Below, one piece after another: positions 1 through 7,524 of a stretch of 20,071 bases of DNA. The DNA is from CAYLJV01 sp964554215. Its GTDB lineage: Archaea; Hadarchaeota; Hadarchaeia; Hadarchaeales; JAGGTB01. A program made the translations under genes and the position numbers. The DNA lies in assembly GCA_964554215.1 (NCBI GenBank), contig CAZKND010000024.1, positions 1 through 20,071 of the forward strand, written 5' to 3'. How positions within the stretch are numbered: the stretch's first letter is position 1; each line of letters opens with the position of its first letter. Below the pieces are notes generated by a model. The model made no database searches. It worked only from the letters and a program-made list of their open reading frames with translations, and was not told the DNA's origin.

Positions 1-1065
1 CGGGGGTTAGAAAACCGGATGGACGAACTGATGTACCAGATAAGGACCAGGATAGCCCTCGCAGTAAGAAATAAAGAAGACGCCGAAAGCATCACCGGGA
101 TATTACAAATCGCCAGCGCAGCCGAAGAGATATCGGACGCGGCAGGAGACCTCGCAAATCTCGTTCTAAGAAATCAAGAGATACACCCCGTCGTGAAAGA
201 AGCTATTAAAGACGCAAACGAGAAAGTTTGCAAAATAGAAATCGGAGAAGAAACCCAAATCACCGGGCAAAAATTGAAAGACCTCGAATTATCCTCAAAA
301 TTTTCCATCTGGATATTAGCAATCGAAAGAGACGACAAATTACACATATCTCCCGGAGCAAACGATAAGATAGAGCCAGGAGACGTCATCATCGTCAGAG
401 GACCTATTGACGGAATCACCAAATTTTCCTACATGGCCAACGCTCCAGAACAAGACTGGGAAGTAAGCAGCCCCTACAAAAGATTAAGAAAATTCCTCTC
501 ACAAATGAGAGACACAGGATGCTCACTTGTAGACATGGCTTTTTCATCCGTATTATTCAACTCAGAAAGCGTAGCGGAAGAAGTTAGAGAACTTGAACAA
601 AAATTCGACGAATACAACTATGAAGTCTGGAAAGAAGTTCTGAACGCTGCTAAAAAAGAAGAAGACGTAATGAACCTCAACAGTGCTCTACAGTTCGTTA
701 AATCACTCGAAACGATTTCGGACGCAGCGGACTCCATCGCCGACGTCATCCTAAGAGGAACAAAACTCCACCCTGTATTCACAAAGGCTCTCGAAGACGC
801 CGAAGAAAAGATCGATAGAGTGGAGATAAAACAAGACTCTTCGATCGCAGATCACACATTGAAAGAACTTGACCTGTGGAAAAGAACCGGAGTATATATC
901 CTATCCGTAAAGAAGAACAACAGACACATTTTATGTCCGGAAAAAAAGACAAGATTAGCAGTTGGAGATAGTATTATAGTAAGAGGATCTCGAAGAGGAG
1001 TGGAAAACCTACAGAAAGTTGCTAGCGGAGAAAAAAAGTGGAGCCATTTAGAAAGCCAAGACTGA
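1..1065 (+). CDS. PhoU / TrkA-C (RCK-C) repeat protein, 5' end cut by window edge
   Basis: The visible part (about 354 residues) is a duplicated unit: a helical PhoU-like segment followed by a TrkA-C (RCK-C) domain. TrkA-C copy 1 lies near residues 72-140 (counted from the ATG at 19) with a PGDVIIVRG-type end. PhoU copy 2 is near 155-255 and TrkA-C copy 2 near 262-335, ending VGDSIIVRGSR. There is no in-frame stop upstream of the ATG at 19. The bases before it encode RGLENR, which matches EVRELEQKF in the second PhoU copy, so the true start lies outside the window and the ATG is internal. Proteins of this layout are common in archaea and are thought to regulate potassium or other ion transport through ligand binding by TrkA-C. 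That role is inferred and no transporter gene is visible here. It converges on the Cgi121 gene with a 5-bp gap. Confidence 0.8.
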   Translation, partial: RGLENRMDELMYQIRTRIALAVRNKEDAESITGILQIASAAEEISDAAGDLANLVLRNQEIHPVVKEAIKDANEKVCKIEIGEETQITGQKLKDLELSSKFSIWILAIERDDKLHISPGANDKIEPGDVIIVRGPIDGITKFSYMANAPEQDWEVSSPYKRLRKFLSQMRDTGCSLVDMAFSSVLFNSESVAEEVRELEQKFDEYNYEVWKEVLNAAKKEEDVMNLNSALQFVKSLETISDAADSIADVILRGTKLHPVFTKALEDAEEKIDRVEIKQDSSIADHTLKELDLWKRTGVYILSVKKNNRHILCPEKKTRLAVGDSIIVRGSRRGVENLQKVASGEKKWSHLESQD

Positions 1066-1070
1066 TACAC

Positions 1071-1625
1071 TCACTGCTGCAAACTCAACAAAGCAACCTT
1101 TTCCATAACCAGTTCATCCACGGAATGTGCCTCTAATTGTTCCCCAGATAAAGAATATTCATCAGCTAAAGCCTTTTCTTTCTCTTCATCTATATCTAAA
1201 ACTTCATCATCCACATCCACAGAAAGTTCCTCCAGAACATCGGTTTGAGCTTGCTCTATATTCTCACTATCTTCCCCAATCGTAGCAATAACTATGTCAC
1301 CGGACCCTTCCTTCACACCTACCCTATCCAAAGATTTGTTAATCTGCCGCATCCCAGCGGTCCAGCAAGTCAGTTCTATCGAAGGATCATCAGCAAAAGC
1401 TCGGCCTCTCTCCAATGAGTCCAAAGCCAACTTGGAGGCTTGCAAGATGTGAGTCTTTCCGGCAATGAAATTAGCATCGAAAATCTGACTAATAGTCCCG
1501 TATTTAGAATCTATCTCGCTCAAAGTTTCAATTATCTCAGGTATATCCTGAATATGGGCATGACCCCCTCTAACTAGAACATTCCTCTCTCCAAATTCTC
1601 CAACAATTACATCCATAGAGACCAT
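1071..1625 (-). CDS. cgi121: KEOPS complex subunit Cgi121
   Basis: The 184-residue protein matches archaeal Cgi121, the accessory subunit that binds Bud32 in KEOPS. KEOPS transfers threonylcarbamoyl to A37 of ANN-decoding tRNAs, and Cgi121 helps recruit tRNA. Family signatures are visible: FDANFIAGKTHILQA (49-63), LERGRAF (71-77) and TAGMRQI (89-95), followed by a sheet-forming IVIATIG segment. The last 50 residues are very acidic and helical, a tail somewhat longer than the core family needs. The ATG at 1625 is used; a second ATG three codons in (1616) is possible. A TATA-like box at 1655-1663 on this strand predicts a leader of under 10 nt. No other KEOPS gene (Kae1, Bud32, Pcc1) is in the window. 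The gene is convergent with its left neighbour and divergent from the RPA-like gene. Confidence 0.85.
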   Translation of the reverse strand: MVSMDVIVGEFGERNVLVRGGHAHIQDIPEIIETLSEIDSKYGTISQIFDANFIAGKTHILQASKLALDSLERGRAFADDPSIELTCWTAGMRQINKSLDRVGVKEGSGDIVIATIGEDSENIEQAQTDVLEELSVDVDDEVLDIDEEKEKALADEYSLSGEQLEAHSVDELVMEKVALLSLQQ

Positions 1626-1654
1626 TCTCTTCTAGTGTATCTTTTGTGACACCT

Positions 1655-1663
1655 TATTTTTAA
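1655..1663 (-). promoter_or_regulatory. TATA-like box for cgi121
   Basis: TTAAAAATA on the minus strand, centred about 34 bp ahead of the ATG at 1625. With the usual archaeal spacing of about 26 bp to the transcript start, the leader would be only a few bases. Inference from sequence alone. Confidence 0.45.
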
Positions 1664-1728
1664 CCTACTTATGATTATAGAAGGAATTAACTTAAGTTCC
1701 AAGAACTTTGATAATTAATTTGGTCAAT

Positions 1729-2505
1729 ATGAGATCTACCGCTAGAAAAGTGAAAATCGAAGACTTAATGAACGGCACATATACAGAAACTCCAGAAGGA
1801 GAGCCTAACCATCTGGAAACACCCTGGGAAGAAGAACTCCTAAGAGTAAACCTAATGGCTACGATCGTAGACAAATACATAACCGAAGACGGTAGTTACG
1901 GAACTTTACATCTTGACGACGGTTCAAGCATAATCAGAGCAAAAGCGTGGGCTGAGGATGTCGAAGAGATGGAAAAATACGAAGTTGGAGACCTAGTGAC
2001 CGTCATCGGAAAAGTTCGAGAATACGAAGAAGAGATACATGTCGTTCCAGAAGTAATCAGAAAAGTAGAAAACCCCAACTGGGAGCTAGTGAGAGAACTC
2101 GAAATCTTGGACAAAAGGCAAAACCTTCTAGAAAAAGGGATAGAACCGGAATTCGAATCAAGAGAAAAAGAGGAAGAAACGACCATGGAAACAGAAGAAA
2201 TCAAGATAAAACCTGCGTCAGAAAAAGAGATAAAAACAGAAGAAGAATCAGAAGACATAGAAAAGATAGAAACGCTCGGAGAACCGATGGATGATGAAAG
2301 CGAAGAACCAGAAGCCACAGAAGAAGAGAAAGAGAAGATGTTATTAGCACTCGACAAACTCGAAGGTGAAGATGGAGCCGAATTGGCAGAACTTTCCGAA
2401 GAAATCGAAGAAACAGAAGACAAAACAGAAGAGATAATAGGCGCTTTATTAAATGAAGACAAGGTATACGAACCTATAGCGGGTAGATTCAAAAGATTGG
2501 GATAA
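1729..2505 (+). CDS. RPA-like OB-fold single-stranded DNA-binding protein (COG3390 type)
   Basis: The 258-residue protein has an N-terminal conserved stretch (RSTARKVKIEDLMNG), an OB fold around residues 40-118 (RVNLMATIVDKYITEDGSYG, LDDGSSIIRAKAW, VGDLVTVIGKVREYEEEIHV) and a conserved PNWELVRELEIL helix. A long Glu/Lys-rich linker (about 140-195) is followed by a C-terminal winged-helix-like segment (EKEKMLLALDKLEGEDGAEL onward). This is the layout of archaeal RPA-associated or RPA32-like proteins, which act with RPA on single-stranded DNA in replication and repair. I chose ATG 1729. An in-frame TTG at 1708 would add seven residues that do not look conserved. The aIF2-beta gene follows after 2 bp, so the two are probably cotranscribed. 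The very acidic linker agrees with a salt-adapted host. Confidence 0.8.
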   Translation: MRSTARKVKIEDLMNGTYTETPEGEPNHLETPWEEELLRVNLMATIVDKYITEDGSYGTLHLDDGSSIIRAKAWAEDVEEMEKYEVGDLVTVIGKVREYEEEIHVVPEVIRKVENPNWELVRELEILDKRQNLLEKGIEPEFESREKEEETTMETEEIKIKPASEKEIKTEEESEDIEKIETLGEPMDDESEEPEATEEEKEKMLLALDKLEGEDGAELAELSEEIEETEDKTEEIIGALLNEDKVYEPIAGRFKRLG

Positions 2506-2507
2506 AC

Positions 2508-2918
2508 ATGTCAGAAGATTATGAAGAATTACTAGACCGTGCGATGGATGAGATTCCAGAAACAACTAAAGACGAGACAAGGTTCAAGATTCCAAAAGCA
2601 GACGTCAATGTTTCAGGGAACCAAACGACTCTTAAAAACTTGCAATCAATCGCGAAAGACTTAGGAAGAGACCCTGATCACCTCATGAAATACTTATTGA
2701 ACGAATTAGGAACAGCAGGAAACAGAGAAGGTTCCAAAGGTGTATTCCAAGGTAAATACAGAAAAAACGAAGTCCAAGAAAGAATAGACAGCTATACCGA
2801 AGAATATGTCCTCTGCAATGAATGCGGACGGCCCGATACCAAAATAATAAAGCAAGAAGGGGTCAAAATGCTGAAATGTGAAGCCTGCGGTGCCCGATCT
2901 TCAATAAAGGGAATTTAG
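2508..2918 (+). CDS. eif2b: Translation initiation factor aIF2 subunit beta
   Basis: The 136-residue protein has the normal archaeal aIF2-beta length and order. A short N-terminal helix (YEELLDRAMDEIP) that contacts the gamma subunit is followed by an alpha/beta core (VNVSGNQTTLKNLQSIAKDL, PDHLMKYLLNELGTAG, GVFQGKY) and a C-terminal zinc ribbon with C103-x2-C106 and C124-x2-C127. It is part of the heterotrimer that delivers initiator Met-tRNA to the small ribosomal subunit. The start ATG lies 2 bp after the stop of the RPA-like gene, and the TAG stop is 1 bp before the DUF424 start, so the three genes form a tight operon. Identification is secure. Confidence 0.95.
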   Translation: MSEDYEELLDRAMDEIPETTKDETRFKIPKADVNVSGNQTTLKNLQSIAKDLGRDPDHLMKYLLNELGTAGNREGSKGVFQGKYRKNEVQERIDSYTEEYVLCNECGRPDTKIIKQEGVKMLKCEACGARSSIKGI

Positions 2919-2919
2919 A

Positions 2920-3210
2920 ATGCCAGAACTGAACATCAGGAGAAAAGGCGAAGAAACCGTAGTCTCTGTTTGTGACTCAGAACTTTTAGGAAAAAAACTA
3001 GAAGAAGGCAAGTTCAAACTCGAAGTCAACAGAGAATTTTACGAAGGAAAAGAAGCTTCCATCGAAGAATGTCTAGAAGCAATAGAAGAAGCCACAATAG
3101 CAAATCTTGTGGGATCAATAATCGAACCAGCCATCGAGGAAGGTCATATCTCCGAAGAACATGTCCTAACTATAGAAGACGTCCAACATGCTCAAATGGC
3201 TACTCCATAA
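2920..3210 (+). CDS. DUF424 family protein
   Basis: The 96-residue protein matches the archaeal DUF424 family: VVSVCDSELLGKKLEEGKFK near the start, NREFYEGKEAS, the central ATIANLVGSIIEPAIEEG, and a VQHAQMA end. The function of the family is not established. It is often found beside aIF2-beta and NMD3, as here, which hints at a role in translation or ribosome maturation (inference from context). It starts 1 bp after the aIF2-beta stop and is followed by a T-rich stretch that probably ends the transcript. Confidence 0.85.
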   Translation: MPELNIRRKGEETVVSVCDSELLGKKLEEGKFKLEVNREFYEGKEASIEECLEAIEEATIANLVGSIIEPAIEEGHISEEHVLTIEDVQHAQMATP

Positions 3211-3224
3211 CTTACTTTTTTTAT
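3211..3224 (+). terminator. T-rich terminator after DUF424
   Basis: A run of seven T (3216-3222) within a pyrimidine-rich stretch directly follows the DUF424 stop. Archaeal RNA polymerase commonly stops at such U-tracts without a hairpin. The separate promoter for the next gene at 3291 fits a transcript end here. Confidence 0.45.
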
Positions 3225-3290
3225 TAACAGTTCTCGAACTCCATTTCAAAAGAATCGATTTAGAACAATTAACTGGGAAATTCCTCCAAG

Positions 3291-3298
3291 TTTAAATA
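3291..3298 (+). promoter_or_regulatory. TATA box for nmd3
   Basis: TTTAAATA is a strong archaeal TATA-like match. With about 26 bp to the start site, transcription would begin near 3320. That is roughly 12 nt before the ATC at 3332 where the NMD3 protein is expected to begin, and it leaves no room for an upstream start codon. Confidence 0.55.
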
Positions 3299-3331
3299 GA
3301 ATCCGGGACACCAGCACAATAGGACGATAAA

Positions 3332-4114
3332 ATCGAAAAATTTTGCTACAAGTGCGGAAAACTGGAAAAGGAAGCAGACGGTCTAATCGATGGCCTGTGC
3401 AGAGAATGCTACCTATCGGAAAATAGACTAGTCAAAACTCCTGACGAACTCACTCTAAGAGTCTGCACCACTTGCAAAGGTTATCTTTTGAACAATTCGT
3501 TCCATGACGTTATGGTCAATCCTGAATATGAGTATCTTGAAGCTGCGAAAGAGTTAGTTTCTTCCGAAACTGAGGTCTTGCAAAAAAGTGCAGAAGGAAT
3601 CAAATTCGAAGACTTTGAAGATTCGGAAGGAGTCAATATAAGCTACGAGGCCGAATACACATCAAACGACACTATCCTCATAAGATTAACCGTACAGGTC
3701 AATATTTTCGACACTGAAGAACCATTGATCGATAAATCAAGAGTAGTCGTCAAAATAAAAGACACGACTTGTGAAGTTTGCAACAAGCAAAAAGTTGGAT
3801 ATTACGAAGCTTTACTACAGATCAGAGGGGAAAAAGACATCTCAGAAGACATGCTCACAAAAATATTCAACGACCTCCAAGAGAGATTTCAAAAATCTTA
3901 CAAAGAGAACCGTGACGAATTTGTCTCAAAGATACAGAGAAAGCACGGAGGTCTCAACCTTTACACGAGTTCAGCAGATGTAGCAAAAGAACTGGGAAAA
4001 TACTTGAAAAAGAAATACGACGCAGAAACAAAAGAGACCGCAGAACTAATAGGAGAGACCAGTGACGGTCAAAAAAATTATAGAGTCACCGTTATGGCAA
4101 GAATCTCAAACTAA
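3332..4114 (+). CDS. nmd3: NMD3-like ribosome export/maturation factor, probable non-canonical start
   Basis: Read from ATC at 3332, the frame gives 260 residues beginning xEKFCYKCGK, the usual opening of archaeal NMD3. Four CxxC pairs are present (C5/C8, C23/C26, C45/C48, C147/C150), enough for two zinc sites, followed by the typical GYYEALLQIRG, RKHGGLNLYTSSADVAKELG and YRVTVMARI. In eukaryotes NMD3 is a 60S export adaptor; the archaeal protein is thought to bind the large subunit during maturation. No ATG, GTG or TTG precedes the first zinc pair: an in-frame TAG lies at 3320, and the first standard start (TTG 3488) would delete three of the four zinc pairs. The start is therefore ATC or a base error. 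The protein stops soon after the MARI strand, so it lacks the C-terminal extension of longer family members. It is convergent with the PAP2 gene, 5 bp away. Confidence 0.8.
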   Translation: MEKFCYKCGKLEKEADGLIDGLCRECYLSENRLVKTPDELTLRVCTTCKGYLLNNSFHDVMVNPEYEYLEAAKELVSSETEVLQKSAEGIKFEDFEDSEGVNISYEAEYTSNDTILIRLTVQVNIFDTEEPLIDKSRVVVKIKDTTCEVCNKQKVGYYEALLQIRGEKDISEDMLTKIFNDLQERFQKSYKENRDEFVSKIQRKHGGLNLYTSSADVAKELGKYLKKKYDAETKETAELIGETSDGQKNYRVTVMARISN

Positions 4115-4119
4115 AAGAT

Positions 4120-5058
4120 TCATCCTATCTTTTTCGTATTCTCTAAAATCCAGGGGAAGATCAGAGTGAAGAATATCCCTAAAATACCAGCGAGGATGAA
4201 GAAACCTGTGGTAGAGAGAACAGTGAGAGAACTTTCAAATGAAATATCCAAAAATTCGATTGCCAGACCGAATGGAGCAAGCAGAAGTCCAACAATGACC
4301 GGGTTCAAAACTCTCCTGATCGGAGAAAACTCTTGAGGCCTGAAACCGACCCTCTTATTTTCAATGACATACCCGATGACCCAACCGGTCGCCAAACCCA
4401 TCAAAATCGACATTTCAGGATTAAAATTGTAAACTAGAGCTCCAAGCATTGAAAAAACTACCAGTGGCGTGAGGATCCTCCAACGTAAAGAAAGATCTGA
4501 AAAGAACTCTTGAAACCGATCCCTGAACTTGTACGAAAGATAAAGGAAGATGTAACCTATCGAAAGCCCAGCCAGAACATCGGCCAGGTAATGTACACCG
4601 AGATACATCCTCGAAAATCCGACCATAAGGGGTAAAACTATCAAAAACAGAGGGACCAACTTCTTCAATTCTAAAGCGAAAGACCCCCAAAAAACCGTAG
4701 CTCCCTGTGAATGGCCGCTAGGTATGCCTGGACCAGAAGAGGCAACGCCAGGTAAAATCCCATGATCCGCTCCTATCTGCAATTCTTCAACCCGCGCCGT
4801 TCTCTCCCCAACCTCAGAAAATCCGGGGCGAGGTATTTGAATCAAAGATTTCAAGAAAACGTTCAAGAATGTCGATAATGAGACCAATAAACCTATCCAA
4901 AATCCGGCCTTCTTATCCACCGCATAATAGATTATCCCAATCAATAGTGGAATGATGTAGAATCCTCCCAATCGAGTAACAGCAACCCAAAAAGTGGTCA
5001 ACCACTCAACCCCTGGAGCTTGGATCGCTTCTATCAACGCTTCAGAGAAGAAAACCAT
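4120..5058 (-). CDS. PAP2 superfamily integral membrane phosphatase
   Basis: The 312-residue protein has the three PAP2 phosphatase motifs (numbered from a GTG three codons upstream): K73-x6-R80-P81, PSGHS (116-120) and SR-x5-H-x3-D (S152, R153, H159, D163). It has about eight hydrophobic membrane segments. The first half holds the catalytic six-helix core and the second half adds further helices (VVFSMLGALVYNF, VIVGLLLAPFGLAI, and the C-terminal ILGIFFTLIFPWIL). Such enzymes remove phosphate from lipid phosphates or polyprenyl diphosphates at the membrane; the substrate cannot be told here. I chose ATG at 5058 because AGGTGA (5064-5069) is well placed as its ribosome binding site. An in-frame GTG at 5067 would overlap that site. 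A TATA-like box lies at 5094-5102. Confidence 0.85.
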   Translation of the reverse strand: MVFFSEALIEAIQAPGVEWLTTFWVAVTRLGGFYIIPLLIGIIYYAVDKKAGFWIGLLVSLSTFLNVFLKSLIQIPRPGFSEVGERTARVEELQIGADHGILPGVASSGPGIPSGHSQGATVFWGSFALELKKLVPLFLIVLPLMVGFSRMYLGVHYLADVLAGLSIGYIFLYLSYKFRDRFQEFFSDLSLRWRILTPLVVFSMLGALVYNFNPEMSILMGLATGWVIGYVIENKRVGFRPQEFSPIRRVLNPVIVGLLLAPFGLAIEFLDISFESSLTVLSTTGFFILAGILGIFFTLIFPWILENTKKIG

Positions 5059-5093
5059 TTTCTTCACCTGTTTGAGATATTAGACCAACGCCC

Positions 5094-5102
5094 TTTAAAT
5101 TA
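5094..5102 (-). promoter_or_regulatory. TATA-like box for PAP2 gene
   Basis: TAATTTAAA on the minus strand, centred about 40 bp before the ATG at 5058. It predicts transcription starting near 5072, just ahead of the AGGTGA ribosome binding site at 5064-5069. Confidence 0.45.
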
Positions 5103-5241
5103 TTTTACAAATTTACGATAGGAGTCGCCCAGAAGAAGATTTAGAAAAATATCGGCCGAAAAACATACAAATCAAGGAAAACTCTCCACAAAGAGTAAAA
5201 ACGACCCAATATAGGATGAATAAAAACCAAGAAAGACTTAC

Positions 5242-5250
5242 ATATAAATA
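5242..5250 (+). promoter_or_regulatory. TATA box of the ilvBN operon
   Basis: ATATAAATA lies 40-48 bp before the ilvB ATG and predicts a start near 5271. The leader of about 20 nt contains the ribosome binding site AGGAGAGGT (5278-5286). The rest of the 5103-5241 spacer is A-rich. I see only a short inverted repeat ACTCT/AGAGT (5181-5196) and a TCGGCCGA palindrome (5152-5159), with no recognisable riboswitch or leader peptide. Confidence 0.6.
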
Positions 5251-5289
5251 GAACCCTAATAAAAACCCACAATCGTAGGAGAGGTAAAA

Positions 5290-6969
5290 ATGACAAAGAT
5301 GACAGGAGCTGAATCACTGATAGAGTCGCTGAAGGAAGAAGGAGTTGAACACATATTCGGCATCCCGGGAGGAGCCGTAATCCCTATCTACGACGAACTA
5401 CATCAACAAGACGAGATAGAACACATACTTACAAGACATGAACAGGCCGCAGCTCATGCAGCGGACGCATATTCAAGAGTAACTTCAAAACCGGGAGTCT
5501 GCATAGCCACATCGGGGCCGGGAGCAACCAACCTTACGACCGGAATGGCGAACGCCTTGATGGACAGTTCTTCCGTTATTGCGATAACTGGACAGGTCGC
5601 AAAAAACCTGTTAGGAGTTGACGCGTTTCAAGAAGCCGACATTCTCAGCACCATGATCCCCAACACGAAACATAACTTCATGCTTAGAGACGAATCCGAA
5701 ATACCTGAAAGAATCAATTATGCATTCAAAGTGGCCCAAGACGGAAGACCAGGGCCGGTTCATATCGACTTTCCGAAAGATGTTCAAAACAATGAAGCGG
5801 ATGTAGAGATTCCTACGGAAGCGGTTCATGATAAAGAGATAAAGATGGAACCTGATAAGGAAAATGTCGCTGAAGCGGCGGAGATGATAGCCGACAGTGA
5901 AAAACCCTTGATCTTCGCAGGTGGAGGGGTGGTGAAATCCAAAGCCTGGCCGGAGCTAAGAGAGTTGGCTAGGGATTTGAACATCCCGGTCGTGACCTCT
6001 ACCATGGCGAAAGGTGTATTCCCTGAAGACGAATCTTTGAGTCTAGGGATATTGGGTATGCATGGACGTATGCCTGCAAACATTGCCGTGACGGAATGTG
6101 ACGTTATGTTGGCGGTCGGAGCAAGATTCGACGATAGGCAGACTGGAGACGTCAACCATTTCGCACCTAAGGCCGATATCATCCATATAGATATCGATGC
6201 TGTGGAGATAGGTAAGAACATCAGAGTTGAGATCCCTGTCAATGCAGATGCTAAGACTGCTTTGAAGAGAATGAATGATTATATCGACAAGAAATCTCTC
6301 TCACGAGGTGAGAGCGATTGGAATGAAAGGCTGGACAAGTTGCAAGAAAAGTTCGAACCCGAGATGGATTACGACGAAACGCCGATAAAGCCTCAGAGGA
6401 TAATGAAGGAGTTCATGGATGTTCTGGACGACGACGCTATAATAACTACGGAAGTGGGCCAATGTCAAATGTGGGCCGCTCACTTTTACGAGATGAAGGA
6501 GCCTAGGAGATTCATCAATTCAGGTGGTTTGGGAACAATGGGTTTCGGATTCCCTGCAGCTATCGGCGCGAAGGTCGGCTGTCCCGACACTCAGGTGGTG
6601 GATATCGCTGGTGATGGAAGTTTTCTTATGAATTCTCAAGAACTTGCTACGGTGGTGGAGAATGACATTCCTGTCGTGGTCGCAATTTTGAACAATGAAT
6701 ATCTCGGCATGGTTAAACAATGGCAGGATATGTTCTATGATGGGCGCAGGGCCGAGACAAATCTTGGAGAATCACCCGATTTCGTAAAACTTGCAGAATC
6801 TTACGGAGCTTATGGAGATAGGGTTCAAAAACCTGGTGAGATAGGTCCTAAACTCCAAGAAGCTTTGGACTCCGGAAAACCTGCGGTCCTAGATATAGTT
6901 ATAGACCCCGATGAACATGTGCTTCCGATGGTCCCATCGGGCGGAAAACTTGACGAGATGTTAACATAG
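5290..6969 (+). CDS. ilvB: Acetolactate synthase, large catalytic subunit
   Basis: The 559-residue thiamine-diphosphate enzyme is of normal length. It joins two pyruvates to 2-acetolactate (valine, leucine) or pyruvate and 2-oxobutyrate to 2-aceto-2-hydroxybutyrate (isoleucine). The N-terminal Pyr domain has the catalytic glutamate E51 in TRHEQAAAHAADAY and the GIPGGAVIPIYDEL motif. The middle FAD-type domain includes LGMHG and GARFDDRQTG. The C-terminal PP domain has the cofactor motif GDGSF (441-445) ending at N468-N469, and the QWQ tryptophan (478) known from herbicide-binding sites. A strong ribosome binding site and TATA box precede it. It is the first gene of the branched-chain run and is followed almost directly by ilvN. 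Confidence 0.95.
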   Translation: MTKMTGAESLIESLKEEGVEHIFGIPGGAVIPIYDELHQQDEIEHILTRHEQAAAHAADAYSRVTSKPGVCIATSGPGATNLTTGMANALMDSSSVIAITGQVAKNLLGVDAFQEADILSTMIPNTKHNFMLRDESEIPERINYAFKVAQDGRPGPVHIDFPKDVQNNEADVEIPTEAVHDKEIKMEPDKENVAEAAEMIADSEKPLIFAGGGVVKSKAWPELRELARDLNIPVVTSTMAKGVFPEDESLSLGILGMHGRMPANIAVTECDVMLAVGARFDDRQTGDVNHFAPKADIIHIDIDAVEIGKNIRVEIPVNADAKTALKRMNDYIDKKSLSRGESDWNERLDKLQEKFEPEMDYDETPIKPQRIMKEFMDVLDDDAIITTEVGQCQMWAAHFYEMKEPRRFINSGGLGTMGFGFPAAIGAKVGCPDTQVVDIAGDGSFLMNSQELATVVENDIPVVVAILNNEYLGMVKQWQDMFYDGRRAETNLGESPDFVKLAESYGAYGDRVQKPGEIGPKLQEALDSGKPAVLDIVIDPDEHVLPMVPSGGKLDEMLT

Positions 6970-6978
6970 GTGGTCATT

Positions 6979-7479
6979 ATGCAGGAGAGAGTATTTTCAA
7001 TATTGTGTAAGAACGAGCCCGGTGTGATGATGAGGATAGCGAGGGCTTACACTCGAAGACAGGTTAACATGGATTCAATCACTGTCGGGATGGAGCCTTC
7101 TGGGGACGCCCGTATCATAATCCTATTCCAGTCGGACGAAAGGATGGCGGACTTCTTGCGTAAAGTCCTCGAAAGATTAGAACAGGTCAAGAAAGTCACT
7201 CCCCTGAGAGAAGAGACCAATATCGTCCGAGAGATCGCTTTGCTCAAAACCAAACCGTTGGAAGGTAAGAAAAAGGAGAAAACTCTTTACAAAATCGAAG
7301 AAACCGGCGGCAGAATCCTTGAAGTTCAAGGGGATGCCATAATCGCAGAAATCCACGGAGATCATGAACGGATCGATAATATCATCGACGAATTAGGATC
7401 TGAAACTTTCGAAGAAATCGCAAGATCCGGCCAAGTCCACATATCTAAAAAGTTCGAGAGAAACGAAGAGTCCGAATGA
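6979..7479 (+). CDS. ilvN: Acetolactate synthase, small regulatory subunit
   Basis: The 166-residue protein has an N-terminal ACT domain (about 1-75; VFSILCKNEPGVMMRIARAY, RRQVNMDSITVG) and the conserved C-terminal domain of this subunit (EIALLKTKP, GRILEVQGDAIIAEIHG). It activates IlvB and usually gives feedback inhibition by valine. I chose ATG 6979, because AGGTGG (6968-6973), which spans the end of ilvB, is correctly spaced for it. A GTG at 6970 abutting the ilvB TAG is part of that site. The two subunits are clearly cotranscribed. The C-terminus is rich in Glu and Lys. Confidence 0.93.
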   Translation: MQERVFSILCKNEPGVMMRIARAYTRRQVNMDSITVGMEPSGDARIIILFQSDERMADFLRKVLERLEQVKKVTPLREETNIVREIALLKTKPLEGKKKEKTLYKIEETGGRILEVQGDAIIAEIHGDHERIDNIIDELGSETFEEIARSGQVHISKKFERNEESE

Positions 7480-7481
7480 TA

Positions 7482-7490
7482 TTTTAAATA
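7482..7490 (+). promoter_or_regulatory. TATA-like box ahead of ilvC
   Basis: TTTTAAATA sits between ilvN and ilvC and predicts transcription from about 7512, just before the GGTGAG ribosome binding site (7513-7518). It suggests ilvC and the genes behind it can be transcribed apart from ilvBN. Confidence 0.5.
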
Positions 7491-7524
7491 CCTTGCTTGA
7501 AAATAGTTTAACGGTGAGAGATTC

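Noticed and set aside
1896..2492. Long minus-strand open frame opposite the RPA-like gene
   Set aside because: Ser-rich shadow of the Glu/Lys-rich linker codons; no start signals or recognisable domain.
3320..3322. In-frame TAG before NMD3 as a read-through (pyrrolysine) codon
   Set aside because: TAG is used as the ordinary stop of aIF2-beta, ilvB and leuD here, and reading through gives no start codon with a conserved N-terminus.
3488..3490. TTG 3488 as the start of NMD3
   Set aside because: It would remove three of the four CxxC pairs, which are clearly encoded in the same frame just upstream.
5103..5289. Riboswitch, T-box or leader peptide ahead of ilvB
   Set aside because: The predicted leader is only about 20 nt and the upstream short repeats lie outside the transcript.
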